This document shows, piece by piece, positions 26,243 to 37,179 of a DNA stretch of 64,000 bases. How positions within the stretch are numbered: position 1 is the stretch's first letter; every line of letters begins with the position of its first letter. The DNA is from Leuctra nigra. Lineage: Eukaryota; Arthropoda; Insecta; Plecoptera; Leuctridae. The notes under the pieces were generated by a model that was not told where the DNA came from, did no database searches, and worked only from the letters and a program-made list of their open reading frames with translations. The stretch lies in NCBI GenBank assembly GCA_934045905.1, contig OW203768.1, positions 3,624,316 through 3,688,315 on the forward strand. The letters run 5' to 3'. The position numbers were made by a program, and so were the translations under genes.

Positions 26243-27262
26243 TGAGCGAGCGTAGCGAGCGACTCCATTCTGCCCTTTTGGACACTTACTCTGTTTTTTT
26301 GTGTGTTTTTTTGTTTGTTTTTGTGTTTAGCCCGACGGCACAGGCCACAATTTTTATCCGATCGAACTGCAATTTTGCACACATACTTATAATATCACAT
26401 TCTAACTTATTCGTGTATAGTTTTTGAAAGCTGCCCTCCGATTGGTTCAAAAATAAAATTATCTCCCGATTGGCGAAAATCAAAATGGTCAGATCAACTT
26501 CAAATTTTGCATAGCTATAAAAACTACTATTTTCTCCTATTTTACTAATTTTCAGCCCAATCGGTCAAGAAAGTATACATTTATTGACATTTTCAACTGT
26601 TTGAAATATATTGACAGAACTGTGATGGTATCGAAAGGAATGGGAAACTTGGGCCAAAGCAACTTGGATCTGATTTCTTTATGTTCCCAGAGTGTATAGG
26701 CACTGAGTGTTCGCCACGAGTGAGAGAAATAAGCAACATTTGTGGGAATGATCTTCCACTGTTTCATTTCTCATTGGCCGTGACCTAGCAACGGATCAGA
26801 TGTCAACAAATGTACTCAAAATATTTTAGTATCAGAACTAAGTCACGCAAATTAATATTGTGATCAGATTCAGTGAAATTGTGAACACTTTGTTGTTAAT
26901 ATTTTGTAGGCGAATAAACATTAGATAAACTTGTGTAAATTTTAAGAATTGATAATGCGTAATATGTGCAGCAACATAACATATAACTGCAGCGACTTGG
27001 ACGCCTTGCCAAAAGGTAAGCTTCCTTCCCACAGATTAGGTGGCTCTGTCTGTACTTTTGCAGTGCCATCTGTTGTCTAAACACGCTGCCTATAGATGGA
27101 TAATCTCAGTTTCAATAAAAAAGCATGTACTTTTATGTTGTTAGAGTGTATCATATTTCAATTCAATATGGATGTTATATGTTTTGTGCGTTCCAAAATT
27201 TAAATTCGAGATGCGCGTTCGGGTGCTCGCTCATTAACATGTTACACCGAGCGTTTTCCTAA
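26243..27262 (+). mobile_element. GAGCGAGCG family, copy interrupted by a MITE
   Basis: Starts GAGCGAGCGTAGCGAGCG and ends with GTGCTCGCTCATTAACATG, ACACCGAGCG, then TTTTCCTAATATT. The TA-flanked MITE at 26697-27092 sits inside. Without it the copy is about 620 bp, matching the uninterrupted copy at 60162 (about 596 bp), and the flanking words (TTTCTTTATG... / ATGGATAATCTC) align with an empty site near 60577-60610. No coding capacity. Confidence 0.7.
26697..27092 (-). mobile_element. TA-flanked MITE, copy 2 (nested)
   Basis: Inverse of 2912-3306, with TA on both sides (26695-26696, 27093-27094), inserted into the GAGCGAGCG element. The two copies differ by one base pair in length and a modest number of substitutions. 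Confidence 0.7.
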
Positions 27263-27540
27263 TATTAATTTAAAAAAATACGTAAAGTGGACCGCGATAT
27301 TTCTCCAACGCGTTTAGTCTCGCAAATCTCGCAGCAAATCTCGCCCAACCGGCCGCAAAATACTGCTCCATGAGTCATCAATAACTGGTGGTAGGACAAT
27401 TTCACCGGTTGCTCAGTAGGGGTCATAAGCTACGTAGTAGTTCGGTTTGTTTTGTTTTGATGTTGTCTCGTCAGTCTCGCCTGAGGAAACCAACCGAACG
27501 CGTCGACTAAATATCGTGGTCCATTTTATATGGCTTACCG

Positions 27541-27627
27541 TGTTAATTAATAGTGTTCATTCTAGGAATGTCGTTTGTTGTTGCTTTGCCAATCTAGTCC
27601 TCAACTGTTCAAATTTAAAGCATTGGT
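27541..27627. mobile_element. Tourist-like MITE fragment
   Basis: The core words 'ttctaggaatgtcgtttgttgttgc', 'caatctagtcctcaactg' and 'aaagcattg' match the family at 19391-19537, but the terminal repeats are lost. Confidence 0.5.
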
Positions 27628-28085
27628 AGTACTTCAATTCTATGCTGCTAAATGAGCGCAAACGATCGATAAGTTGACATTACATTACGACACTCTTGAC
27701 ATTATATTGAGACGATTTTTTATGGTCCTAATTTCCATGATAATGTTACTTGCAAGTGCTGTGTTTTCCAATGCTTTAGACACGCGTTGCTTCGGATGGA
27801 TCAAAATCGAAACGTAGCTTTGACGAGTCATGTCGTGGGTTAAAAGGGGCATGGGGGGGGGGGGGGGCGTTATCCATAGGCACAGTCTCGGACTTGTTTT
27901 AATAATCTTTTAATTAATGCTTTTGTTATACGTTTCTGTATTGCTATAGTTTACAAAATATTACACCATTCGTGTATTCAGTGTATTAGTGTATTAGTGT
28001 ATGGACGAAAACTGAATTAGCAAAGATCCCCATCCCGTTATAAGAGGCCTGAACAAGAGAACGTAAAAAGCACTGTTTTCCACGT

Positions 28086-28370
28086 TTTTTAAAAATTTAT
28101 TTTGCCTTCACACTAACAATTTTAAAAAATAACATAGTAGCGACCGATTACAGACTAATAGACTAAATAATGCCACACACTGGAGTACTCTATGTGTATG
28201 GTACGACCCATGGTATAACTATCTCTAGATATAGTTACATCATGGGTACGACCTCAAAGTGTTAATATACGATTATTTGATAAATATCGCATTTTACACT
28301 TTGAGGTGTCACATGTACTCAAGTGTGTAGAAATATTTTAGTCTAAGCTACTATGTATATTTTTTTTAAA
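28086..28370. mobile_element. Foldback repeat, compact copy
   Basis: The left arm (ACATAGTAGCGACC, AGACTAAATAATGCC, ACACTGGAGTACT) is shared with 31180-31320, and the element closes with a degenerate inverted arm (TACTCAAGTGTGTAG ... TTTTAGTCTAAGCTACTATG). The centre contains palindromes (GACCCATGGTATAACTAT / ATAGTTACATCATGGGT; CTCAAAGTGTTAA / CACTTTGAGG). Non-coding. Confidence 0.55.
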
Positions 28371-28980
28371 TTCTTATGGTGTAAACACAAATTAAAAAAG
28401 AACGCTCTGAGGAAAGTTCGTTTCCCTTTCGCTAATACACATGCCTTACAAGAATTCCCTCCAAAGTCCAAAGTATGTAAGCCATCAAGCACCCTTCTAG
28501 AATCTACTACGAATTATTGCAGTTTAATTGTACGTGAACTACAATAATTTAATTCCATCCTTTTAAGAATTATTTGAAATGTAAAATATCTTAATGTTTG
28601 AACTTTCTTCCGGGGCATTTGTTTTATAACTGTTCACCAGTTTTACGAGAAAGATTATTCAGCAAACTTCCCAGTAATATAACGAATTTTCTTGTGCCGT
28701 TTCTTTCCTTTCACCAATGAGTATGTAGAATGGTATGGATTAATCTCGGCAACGTTGTTCTAATGTTTCGGTTAATTTGCATTAAGTCCATTCTAATGTC
28801 AAGATAAAAAGGTTTATTTACAACCCCTTGTTTTGATTTTCCATGCCTCATGTCGGCGATGATAGGTCTTATTTTTGGCGACCCATTTATTTTAGTATAG
28901 GATCGTAAAAGCGAGAAGAAAGTAAAAATGTAAATGAGAAGGGTGAGAAAATGAACGATAAATTCTACTTGCGCGGGGCA

Positions 28981-29225
28981 ATGGGGGGGGGGGGGGGGGG
29001 CAAGGGGGGGCGTCATAACCCTGAACGATCCGACAACAGATTTCAGCGTGAGCTGACACGACAGCGAAGAAGGAAAAGAGAACATTAAGACAAGGATAAG
29101 AAATAAACGTCGTGACAAATAATTATTGTACAGTCCGCGCGAGAATCCGCGCTGCGGGGGTTTCGTCCAATCACAGCGCTAGATTGGAGACGCGACGCAG
29201 AAACCTTGCGCTCTGATTGGACGAG
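28981..29225. repeat. Poly-G run and inverted CCAAT palindrome
   Basis: A G-run of about 17 (28983-28999) is followed 160 bp on by an inverted pair, CGTCCAATCACAGCGC (from 29164) and GCGCTCTGATTGGACG (to 29224). Each arm contains a CCAAT/ATTGG box. The segment is GC-rich. It could be a small MITE or a promoter element; no exon was found beside it. Confidence 0.35.
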
Positions 29226-30146
29226 TCTCTTTCAACGGCACAAAATAATAAATGTACTTTTTGAGGGGGGTCAATGAAAATCAAATTTTGGTCAACTCCT
29301 CCACCGTTTTTGTAAATACACAAAATTTCATTGAATAGTGGATGTAAAGACCTACATTTCTTTAAAAAAATCAAGTCTCTAGGTTGTCTACTTTTTCCAA
29401 TACATAAGTTTAAACAAAACTCTACTGGTCAAATTTGAAAATATTTGACACGGTCTAACCCAAAAGTGGACATGGTTAGGGGCAAATAAAAAAATACGTA
29501 TAATATGTTACTTTGGTATAAATCTTACCAAATTTCAGGTAAATCGAAGAGGTACATGAAAATTTTCACGATTTTTTAGTTGACTTGATACGGAATGACT
29601 CCTATGCTGGACCACAATAGTCAACCATTGTAGTTGGACAGCAATAAATAAAAATGTATTTACGTCAATAAATGACGAAAGGGAGTAACGACTGTGGGCG
29701 GCGCTGGGTTTGTTGACAGTTACCCTTTCTAGTGTTTGCCTTTCAGCAGAATAAAACCACTAAATGATCTCTTACTTCAGAGGTAGAAGGCCAGGTATCA
29801 ATTTTCTCGATTTTGCATTGGATATTTTGGAATCATGTAATAAAATTCTATCGATTGAAATTTGACTTGTGTAAAAAAATAACAGATATATCGAAGTATT
29901 CTCTTAAAAAATTACAATAGTGGTGATGAAGGTAAAATTGTTATTGTATCATTTTGAATTAACAATTTATTTTGTTATTTGGATCATTAAAATGGACTTC
30001 CAGCCTTCTACCTCTAAGGTACAGAATTCAGAAAATAAGTTCAGACGTGCGAATCGAGCCCAGATCGTTCGACCTCTCGTATAATCGAGTCAAAGTGTCG
30101 TCAATCTGCCACGTCAGTGTATTATTCTGTTTGGTCCGACGTCTCG

Positions 30147-30796
30147 CAGCCGAGATTCCGCATGAAACTCGTCTCGAACGATCCGCGGAGTCGAGCGGAA
30201 TGCATCAAGCGAGGTGACGGACGACGCATGTTTGTCGGACATTAGAGGCGTCATTCAGCCGAGATTGCGCATGAAACTCGTCTCGAACGATCCCCGTAGT
30301 CGAGCGGAATGCATCAAGCGAGGTGACGGACGACGCATGTTTGTCGGACATTAGAGGCGTCATTCAGCCGAGATTCCGTATGAAACTCGTCTCGAACGAT
30401 CCGCGGAGTCGCGCGGAATGCATCAAGCGAGGTGACGGACGACGCATGTTTGTCGGACATTAGAGGCGTCATTCAGCCGAGATTCCGCATGAAACTCGTC
30501 TCGAACGATCCGCGGAGTCGCGCGGAATGCATCAAGCGAGGTGACGACGACGCATGTTTGTCGGACATTAGAGGCGTCATTCAGCCGAGATTCCGTATGA
30601 AACTCGTCTCGAACGATCCGCGGAGTCGCGCGGAATGCATCAAGCGAGGTGACGGACGACGCATGTTTGTCGGACATTAGAGGCGTCATTCAGCCGAGAT
30701 TCCGTATGAAACTCGTCTCGAACGATCCGCGGAGTCGGGCGGAATGCATCAAGCGAGGTGACGGACGACGCATGTTTGTCGGACATTAGAGGCGTC
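30147..30796. repeat. 109-bp GC-rich tandem satellite, six units
   Basis: Units begin CAGCCGAGATTCCG at 30147, 30256, 30365, 30474, 30582 and 30691. The period is 109 bp, except one of 108 that lost a G in 'gtgacggacgacg'. Identity between units is very high. The array is far more GC-rich than its surroundings and is bounded on the right by a GC-rich segment with GTCACGTGAC at 30812-30821. Because 109 is not a multiple of three, frames read through it (82-88 codons) cannot encode a repeated peptide. Confidence 0.95.
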
Positions 30797-31179
30797 GGGA
30801 CGCCACGCGACGTCACGTGACACGATCTGATCTGCCTACGTCACAGGAGGGGGAAGTGATTTGATACTCCGGCGAGACGTTTGTCATGCGGTTGCTTGAA
30901 GATGTGGCCGATTCGCACGCACGACGACATTCTTACCTCGAACACTCGCGAGCGTTCTTATCGTTTCACTTTCTTGACGCTTCTGTTCACGCCTACTCGA
31001 CCAGATAAGCGCGGATCCGCGTAACAACTTTGGAATAGTCCGTTCTAGTCCACCACAATCTACAAGATTCCTTCATTCCGAACAGAAGCCCATTCTAACA
31101 TCAGAGAATGATCTTCCTATCCAGCGCTTCAATAGTTGTATTTTCACTAGATTGTAAGCGAATGGTTCGTCAGAGCGTT

Positions 31180-32060
31180 TTTTAATTTATTTTTTCACCC
31201 TAACAGAATTGTAAAAAATCAGATAGTATAGCGATCCATTACAGCTTATTCTTAATAGACTAAATAATGCCACACACTGGAGTACTTTATGACCTCTGGT
31301 ACGACCTTAAAGTGTAAAATACGGTATTTATGGTAATAATCTGGAGACTTTAGGTCTGTTCGTTTTGCTTACTGCAGTTTACTGTTCACTGCAAATCCGT
31401 TCGTTTTGCATCAAACTTGCTGTTCCGTCACTGCGATTGTGTTCGATTTGACACTGACAGTAGCTGCGCAGTGACTGCTCTTACAGCTGGGTAGGGAGGT
31501 GATGTAAATGCAGTAACTTTGCAGTAGGCGGCAAAATGGCCCACGTTTGAAATGTAAAATGTGTTTCTTATGGATGGATAGTGAAAAAACGCCTAAGGAG
31601 GAGGGAAATGAGTATTTGTTTCAGAGTTTAGTTTAGTTATATGTTATGAAATGATACATATTTATATAAAAATGCATTGGGATTAGACAAGAATTCTATA
31701 AATGCAGAACATAACCTCACTTATTTTTACATTCTTCCCGCCAAATTCACAAACCTCCCAACCAATAGGAAAAGGCCAGCCTGCCATCCTGCTGCAAATG
31801 CGTTCGTTTTGTGTTGGTACAGCAAGCTACTGCAAGAGTTACCAGGGCCTACTGTACGCTGCTGCTACTGCAACTGCAGTAAGCAAAACGAACAGACCTT
31901 TTATGACCTCTGGTAAGATCTCAAAGTGTTACCTCCATATGATATATACGGTAAAATAATCGTTGACGTGGTTCCAGAGGTCATAGTGTACTCCAGTGTG
32001 ATGGTATTAGTCCATTCAACGCTGTTATGGGTCGCTTCTATCTGATTTTTTAAAATTCTT
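31180..32060. mobile_element. Foldback repeat, copy interrupted by a second element
   Basis: The left arm (31180-31320) matches 28086 onwards. The right arm (about 31975-32060: GTGTACTCCAGTGTGATGG, TTAGTCCATTCAACG, GGGTCGCTTCTATCTG) is its inverse. The element at 31352-31899 lies between. Confidence 0.55.
31352..31899. mobile_element. Nested foldback MITE with Gln/Cys-like CTGC arms
   Basis: Terminal inverted repeats AGGTCTGTTCGTTTTGC / GCAAAACGAACAGACCT extend inward through TTACTGCAGTT / AACTGCAGTAA. A second inverted motif, CAAATCCGTTCGTTTTG / CAAATGCGTTCGTTTTG, occurs near each end. Flanks are TTT... on both sides, compatible with a small T-rich target, but the duplication is ambiguous. 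Inserted into the repeat at 31180-32060. Confidence 0.65.
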
Positions 32061-32399
32061 GATTTTTTGTATGATAGATTTATTATCTAATCTTGTTAAC
32101 AAATAAATTCAAGTAATTCATAAAAAATAGTGTATTATTTGGGGGTGTTAGAGCAAAATAATGATATGTGGACACATTTGTGTACATCATGCATTCGTGA
32201 CATTATTGTGTTCAGAGTATTAAAATTATACCGCTATTCGTATGTGTACACAAATGTGGCCACTATGCGGAAAGTTGTTAGGTAGAATTCAGGAACTGGG
32301 TTCGAATTCCACAGGCTGTACATCTTTCTAATTTCATTTTGGAATTTATATTATAGTTCTTTTTCTGTACTCGTACTCTGTGTTCAATTCAAGACTTGT

Positions 32400-32690
32400 T
32401 TTTTTTTGTCATAGGTTGTTGGATGACAGAGCTCAGCTTAACATTTGGAATGGAATGGAATGGAATACAAATATTAGTGTTACGTGTTACAATATTGTAA
32501 ATATCCCAAAAACGCATTTTTATCGCAACACGTAAACCCGAGTCGGAATCGAACCTGCGGCCACCGATGAATACAAATCCTGTCATAAGCGGTATTTCGT
32601 TTCCAACATTTAGAAACATGCCTCCGTTTTCGTTGCAAAGCCTCCAAGTAAAATTCATCATCAATCGGTCCACTTTGACGTATAATTTTC
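32400..32690. other. Stretch with a tRNA-like B-box remnant
   Basis: The minus strand near 32528-32550 reads GCAGGTTCGATTCCGACTC, close to an RNA polymerase III B-box, followed downstream on that strand by ordinary AT-rich DNA. Probably an old SINE head. The 94-codon ORF across it is not credible. Confidence 0.3.
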
Positions 32691-33417
32691 GGCGAAGTTC
32701 TTTTATTTCATGCTTTTGAAAAGTGAAAAACGTTTTTAAATCGCTCTGGGAAAGTTGGTTGTAAATCTGCTACCTTCGTGCTTTCATTCTCAAAGCTTTG
32801 CCAAACTTCACAAGGAACCATAAACACCATTCGCTACTTTGTAACCGAAACTTGTCAAGATATTTTCTTTTATCAAACATGACATTTTCGAGTAGGGTCG
32901 CGTTTACCCAATTATACGGCCCCTATCGTTTAATAATAATCGAAACAAGAGCCCATTATAAAGTTTATGAAAATTCTCCGGTGTAATACAATTTTCTTCG
33001 TACATTTCGCCATGTTTTCCTCGCAGGGAAAATCGTGTTTTCCATCAATCAAATGGTTTCCCTGAGCAGGGAGAAAAAGGTCACGACAAAGATTGCGTGA
33101 CTGCCAAAGCGACTTGACTACTTAACAGGGCTAAACAAATTCCGGAACGTCTGTTTATTTTGTCAAGAGTGACTTATTGTCGGTGAAATTTGTTTCCGAA
33201 GGAATAAGTCGTTTCGTATATAGATATAGACGATATGTGCGGCTCAGGAGACAAGAGGAAAACCTCTTTTAACTTCGGGGAAAAGTTTTAACTCTTTCTT
33301 GATAAGAAAGAAGATCCTACTTCGTAATTCTTTCGGCGAATAAATAAAAGGGTTGAGACAAACGGGGGATTTTCTTTACAGTCACTCAAATCTGAATATC
33401 TGATAGTCTATTTCCAG

Positions 33418-33545
33418 TGGTGTTTTAACGTCGCACTGTTCTGCAACTGGGCTAATGGCGACGTATAAATGATTATGATGATGATTGGGAGTTGATGAAG
33501 AGGTAAGGATGGACCGTGGGAAGGAGGTGGGAGGAAGGAAAGCTT
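33418..33545 (-). mobile_element. SINE-like repeat copy
   Basis: Carries 'ttaacgtcgcactgttctgcaac', 'gctaatggcgacg' and 'gattatgatgatgattggga', as in the copy at 22563-22830. The tRNA head is missing. It is followed at 33555-33603 by what looks like the end of another repeat (AGGGCGTATCAAGGATG then a G-run of about 21). Confidence 0.55.
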
Positions 33546-33722
33546 CACAGATCAGGGCGTATCAAGGATGAAATTTCATAGGGGGGGGGGGGGGGGGGGG
33601 GGAGAGGGGACATTATTATAATTTTAAAAGTAACATTTGAAAATTCGCAGCTTGTTCAAGGACATCCCTTTTGGTACAATTTTGAAACGCAGTGTAGCTA
33701 TTTTTGAAAAAAAAATATACTT

Positions 33723-33851
33723 GGCGTTTTCGACTGGCCGCACTGGTGCTGCACTAGGGTTGCACCGAAATGACGTCACCATACAAACTCGATGCTAATT
33801 TCAAACCGAGTCCAAACCTAATGCTGCCCAGTGCGGCCAGTCGAAAACGCC
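33723..33851. mobile_element. 129-bp MITE with 40-bp inverted repeats
   Basis: Ends GGCGTTTTCGACTGGCCGC / GCGGCCAGTCGAAAACGCC; the inverted repeats continue through ACTGGTGCTGC / GCTGCCCAGT. The short centre is non-coding. No clear target-site duplication. Confidence 0.8.
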
Positions 33852-33962
33852 ATTAGTCTCGGCAATTCAGGCTTTAAAGGCTCATAGCTCCGTTTATTAT
33901 TTTTTTAATTTCAACTCAATTCCCAGCATATTATTACATTTTTGACCAGATTATTATTTTTA

Positions 33963-34098
33963 GTGCAATTTTTTCAATGTCTTGCTAACTTTTAAACAGT
34001 CATTTAGGACTATATTGCCATGGCAACAACCAATGGCAATCCTCGAATGACAGTTTAAAACTTAACTGCTAGTTTAGCAGAAGAATGAAGGACCGGCC
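33963..34098. mobile_element. Tourist-like MITE with TTA duplication
   Basis: Same family as 19391-19537, with TTA on each side (33960-33962, 34099-34101), a right end GACCGGCCC and a core with ATTGCCATGGCAAC (34014-34027). The left terminus is more diverged. Confidence 0.75.
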
Positions 34099-34551
34099 CT
34101 TAGTTAACTGATATTTTTTGTAGGGGGAGTTCTGGCATTTGTTGAGGGAAACAAAGTGACGTCAGGAAGCACGGTCTGGGATCGAACTCCGGACGTCCGG
34201 GATGGAATCTGATAATCTCATGAGCTCCTGCGAGCTCGAGCTACATCTTATGTTGACTTGATGCTTCTATATTTGCTACGCTCTAATTTCACTCTGAAGA
34301 CAGACGCTTCTTACGACCTCTCACTCAGCTTGAGGCTAAGACAGTGTCCCTTTTCAGGGCCAAATACGGAGTGTATCGAGAAAGAAGACTTTCACTGCAC
34401 GGTTTTTGTATACATAGAAGTGGTCATAATTTATAGATATTTGGTTTGTTGAATGTTGAACAAGTGATTAAGTCTAGCTAAAATAGGGAATATGTAAAAG
34501 TTTTTAATGAGGTTAAAATTCAATATTTCAAAATAACAAGTCGTATATGTT

Positions 34552-34815
34552 AAGGAAACACCATATTTTCATTCTCAAAAGTGTAAATTTTCATTCATAA
34601 ATATGAAATTAAAAATCAGTGTAAATTTTGGCGGGAAAACGCCATCCCGGCGAGTGGTCATATTTTATTGTAACCATGGCAACATCATTGTTCGTTGATA
34701 TAAATGTCATCACTCGCCGCGATGGCGTTTTCCCGCCAAAACTTACACTGATTTTTAAAATCATTTATCAATAAACATGTTCACTTTTTGGTGTGAGAAT
34801 AGTGTGTTTTACCAT
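34552..34815. mobile_element. Foldback MITE carrying a perfect X-box
   Basis: Long inverted arms share AAAAATCAGTGTAA, TTTTGGCGGGAAAACGCCAT and CGGCGAGTG, plus a weaker outer part (ACACC.TATT.TCATTCTCA). The short loop holds GTAACCATGGCAAC (34670-34683), which fits the RFX X-box consensus GTNRCC-N2-RGYAAC exactly. Non-coding. Confidence 0.75.
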
Positions 34816-34929
34816 CAAATATGCTGTTATATAGAATTACAGTTTTTAATAGATTCATGCATAGGTATGCCCTATTGACGCAAGGGCGATGGAATGAAAA
34901 GAATGTAACATAATTATGTGTTACGCCTC

Positions 34930-35663
34930 ATAGGCGTGCGCAGGAGAAATCATTAGGGGGGGCCAACTTGGGCGCCGGCAGGATTATAATGACAGGGGGT
35001 TAAAGTACAAGGAAAAAAAAATTGCCACGGGTTAAGGGGGGTGTGGGGGGCGCGCCCCACCTTGCCCCGCAGGGTTTTTTTTTTGTTTTTTTGACACTTT
35101 GAAATCAATTTTGAGACGTTCTGGGGAGCATTTTTTTTTTTTTAATTTTACCACCTTTTCACCACAATAAGGTGAGGGGGGGGGGGGGCATGCCCTTAAA
35201 CCTAGCCTGGCTGAGCGTATTTAGTATTTTGGGCACTTCAAAATGAATTTGAGACGTTTTCAGGTGCATTTTGTTCCCAAAACTTAAAAATATAAATTGA
35301 TATGAAAGGGTGTTCAGGGGCGAAGCCCCCGAGAAAATATTCTTTGAAGGTCATACATATTAGAGCAATTTAAATTTTAGGGGAAAACCCTAGAAATTCA
35401 TGAAAAATCGTGTTTTTGGAAGGTACTTTGTAGGCATTGTTTTCCAAAATTTTGTGTTTTTGATCAACCTAGTACTTGAGTCCAGTGATTTGAGCAACTC
35501 CAGTCTGCCCCGCAGGGAGATTTTTTTTGATTAAACCCATTTAAAACAAAATTTTGACACTCTGAGGACCACATTTTATAATTTTTTAGTTGAGGCTGAC
35601 CCAATAGGGGGGGCCAAGGCCCCCCCGCCCCCCCCCCCCCCCCCCCCCCGTGCGCACGCCTAT
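34930..35663. mobile_element. 734-bp element with 10-bp target duplication
   Basis: Perfect terminal inverted repeats ATAGGCGTGCGCA / TGCGCACGCCTAT are flanked on both sides by GTTACGCCTC (34920-34929 and 35664-35673). Just inside each end is a G-rich (left) or C-rich (right) stretch that has grown into homopolymer runs (C-run of about 24 near 35626-35649; G-run near 35177-35188). The interior has repeated 'gacactttgaaat', 'ttttgagacgtt' and 'gccccgcaggg' words and no coding frame. A 9-10-bp TSD suggests Mutator-like or a related DNA transposon class, but I do not recognise the TIR. Confidence 0.8.
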
Positions 35664-36157
35664 GTTACGCCTCCGTTATACGTTGCGTCGCTGTTAATAA
35701 ATGAAGTCAGTGTATGTTACATGTGCATAGAAGTAGAACCCAAGGCTTTTGAGGTTAGGTTTCAGTGTTGCAGGGTTTCTCGGTTAATTAACAATGAAAT
35801 AAAAATAAAAGTAATAACTGTGGTTAGCCAGAAGCACTGCATTAACAGTTTTGTGGAGCAGTTTTGCGTACAAACTATAGTTTCGTCTCACTGTTTTAGC
35901 GATAAAACATTGTTATAGAATAGATTCTTTAATGGTTGCAACGTTTCATATTGTTATTCGAACTACAAACATAATATTTGTGTGAAACTAATCTAAGTTT
36001 CTGTTTTAACTTGCAAAATGTATAGACTCTAAATTAAGTAAATATATCTCTTAAACGCAATGTTTATTTTATGTCTTCATTTACAAATGTTACAATTTAC
36101 CATTTGTAAGATTGCAATGCATGAGGTTTGTCAAAGTGTTTTCTTTGTTTTGTAAAG

Positions 36158-36700
36158 GCTGAATTACACGGTTCAAGTTTCCTTGACGATTTAGAAAAGG
36201 TTAAGGTGATACAAGCGCTCGGCCGTTTTAGAAAATGTGGAGAGGAAAATTGTTTCATTAGATGGGTGTAACTTTGACAGGATGTTCACATGATCAGTCT
36301 GAATTTATATTAGTAGGACTATTAAATTTTTGCTACTTGCATTGTTAATTAGGCGCCGGTTTTTCAACATGCTCAAAACTATGAAATTTTCGAACCAATT
36401 GATCTCAAATTTTAATCGTGATTAGATAAAAGACAAATTCAGGGTTATCACTTGGCTCATTTTTAAAATAAAATTTCATACGGCACCCATTGAGACAAGA
36501 AAATATACAAATTTTCACCAAAAATCTACTAGTTATTGAAGCAAAAAATTATAAATGTACCAAGGGATAACCCTTAGTTATATTGTACCTAATCATGGTT
36601 AAAATGTCAAATCATTTCGTCAGCCCATTTTGTCTCCAATCGTATCCAAAAAAGTGTCTGCAAAACGCGGCAAAATCGCTCGAGCTTGCAGCACCTTAAT
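36158..36700 (+). repeat. Dispersed foldback repeat, inverted relative to 61800-62275
   Basis: It begins with the AGGCTGAATTACACGGTTCAAG terminus also seen at 40802/41385, preceded by TAA. It continues with GGCGCCGGTTTTTCAAC, and contains an inverted pair (CAGGGTTATCACTTGG / CCAAGGGATAACCCTTAG) and GTCTCCAATCGTATCC. The same order appears reversed at 61800-62275. Non-coding. Confidence 0.6.
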
Positions 36701-37179
36701 TGTTTGCCATTTCCTCTGACCGCCTAAAATAATCAAGTCATCTAGTTATACTGACGCATTACATTATTAACCCCGACTGTTGTCAACATTTGATACTTAC
36801 ATGTTTCTAAGTTTTCCAACCCTTAGGCGCTTCTGCAGTACACATAGAGACGCATGCGCAATGATCTGTTAGTGCTCAGCACATGGGTTCGTTGGAGGAA
36901 GCCATTTCAGATGGTCCACTTGAAAATATACAACCCTCTTTAAATGTAATACGATTTTAATTTCGCTCTGGATCCAGCACGCGATGCTTAACATGGGCCG
37001 TTTACTTATTTTTGTCAATCGCCATTTTCTTCGGGTTAATCCTTTTCAAAAGTATTGAATTTAGATAGTCGTGGGAGGGAGAGGAGTAGGCACTTATAAG
37101 AGGGCTGAGTAGTGAGCGTGGCCTTGAAGAGTTGTTTAATCGATTTTTATCAATATCTTTTACCAATGTAATTTTTAAC

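Noticed and set aside
28711..29118. 135-codon minus-strand ORF
   Set aside because: It runs through a poly-G/poly-C run giving Pro repeats, has no domain, and no splice or promoter support.
30423..30689. 82- and 88-codon ORFs on opposite strands through the satellite
   Set aside because: The period of 109 is not divisible by three, so successive units are read in different frames; openness on both strands reflects GC-rich repeats.
30147..30796. CRISPR-like regularly spaced repeats
   Set aside because: The whole 109-bp unit is repeated without variable spacers and the genome is eukaryotic; it is a tandem satellite.
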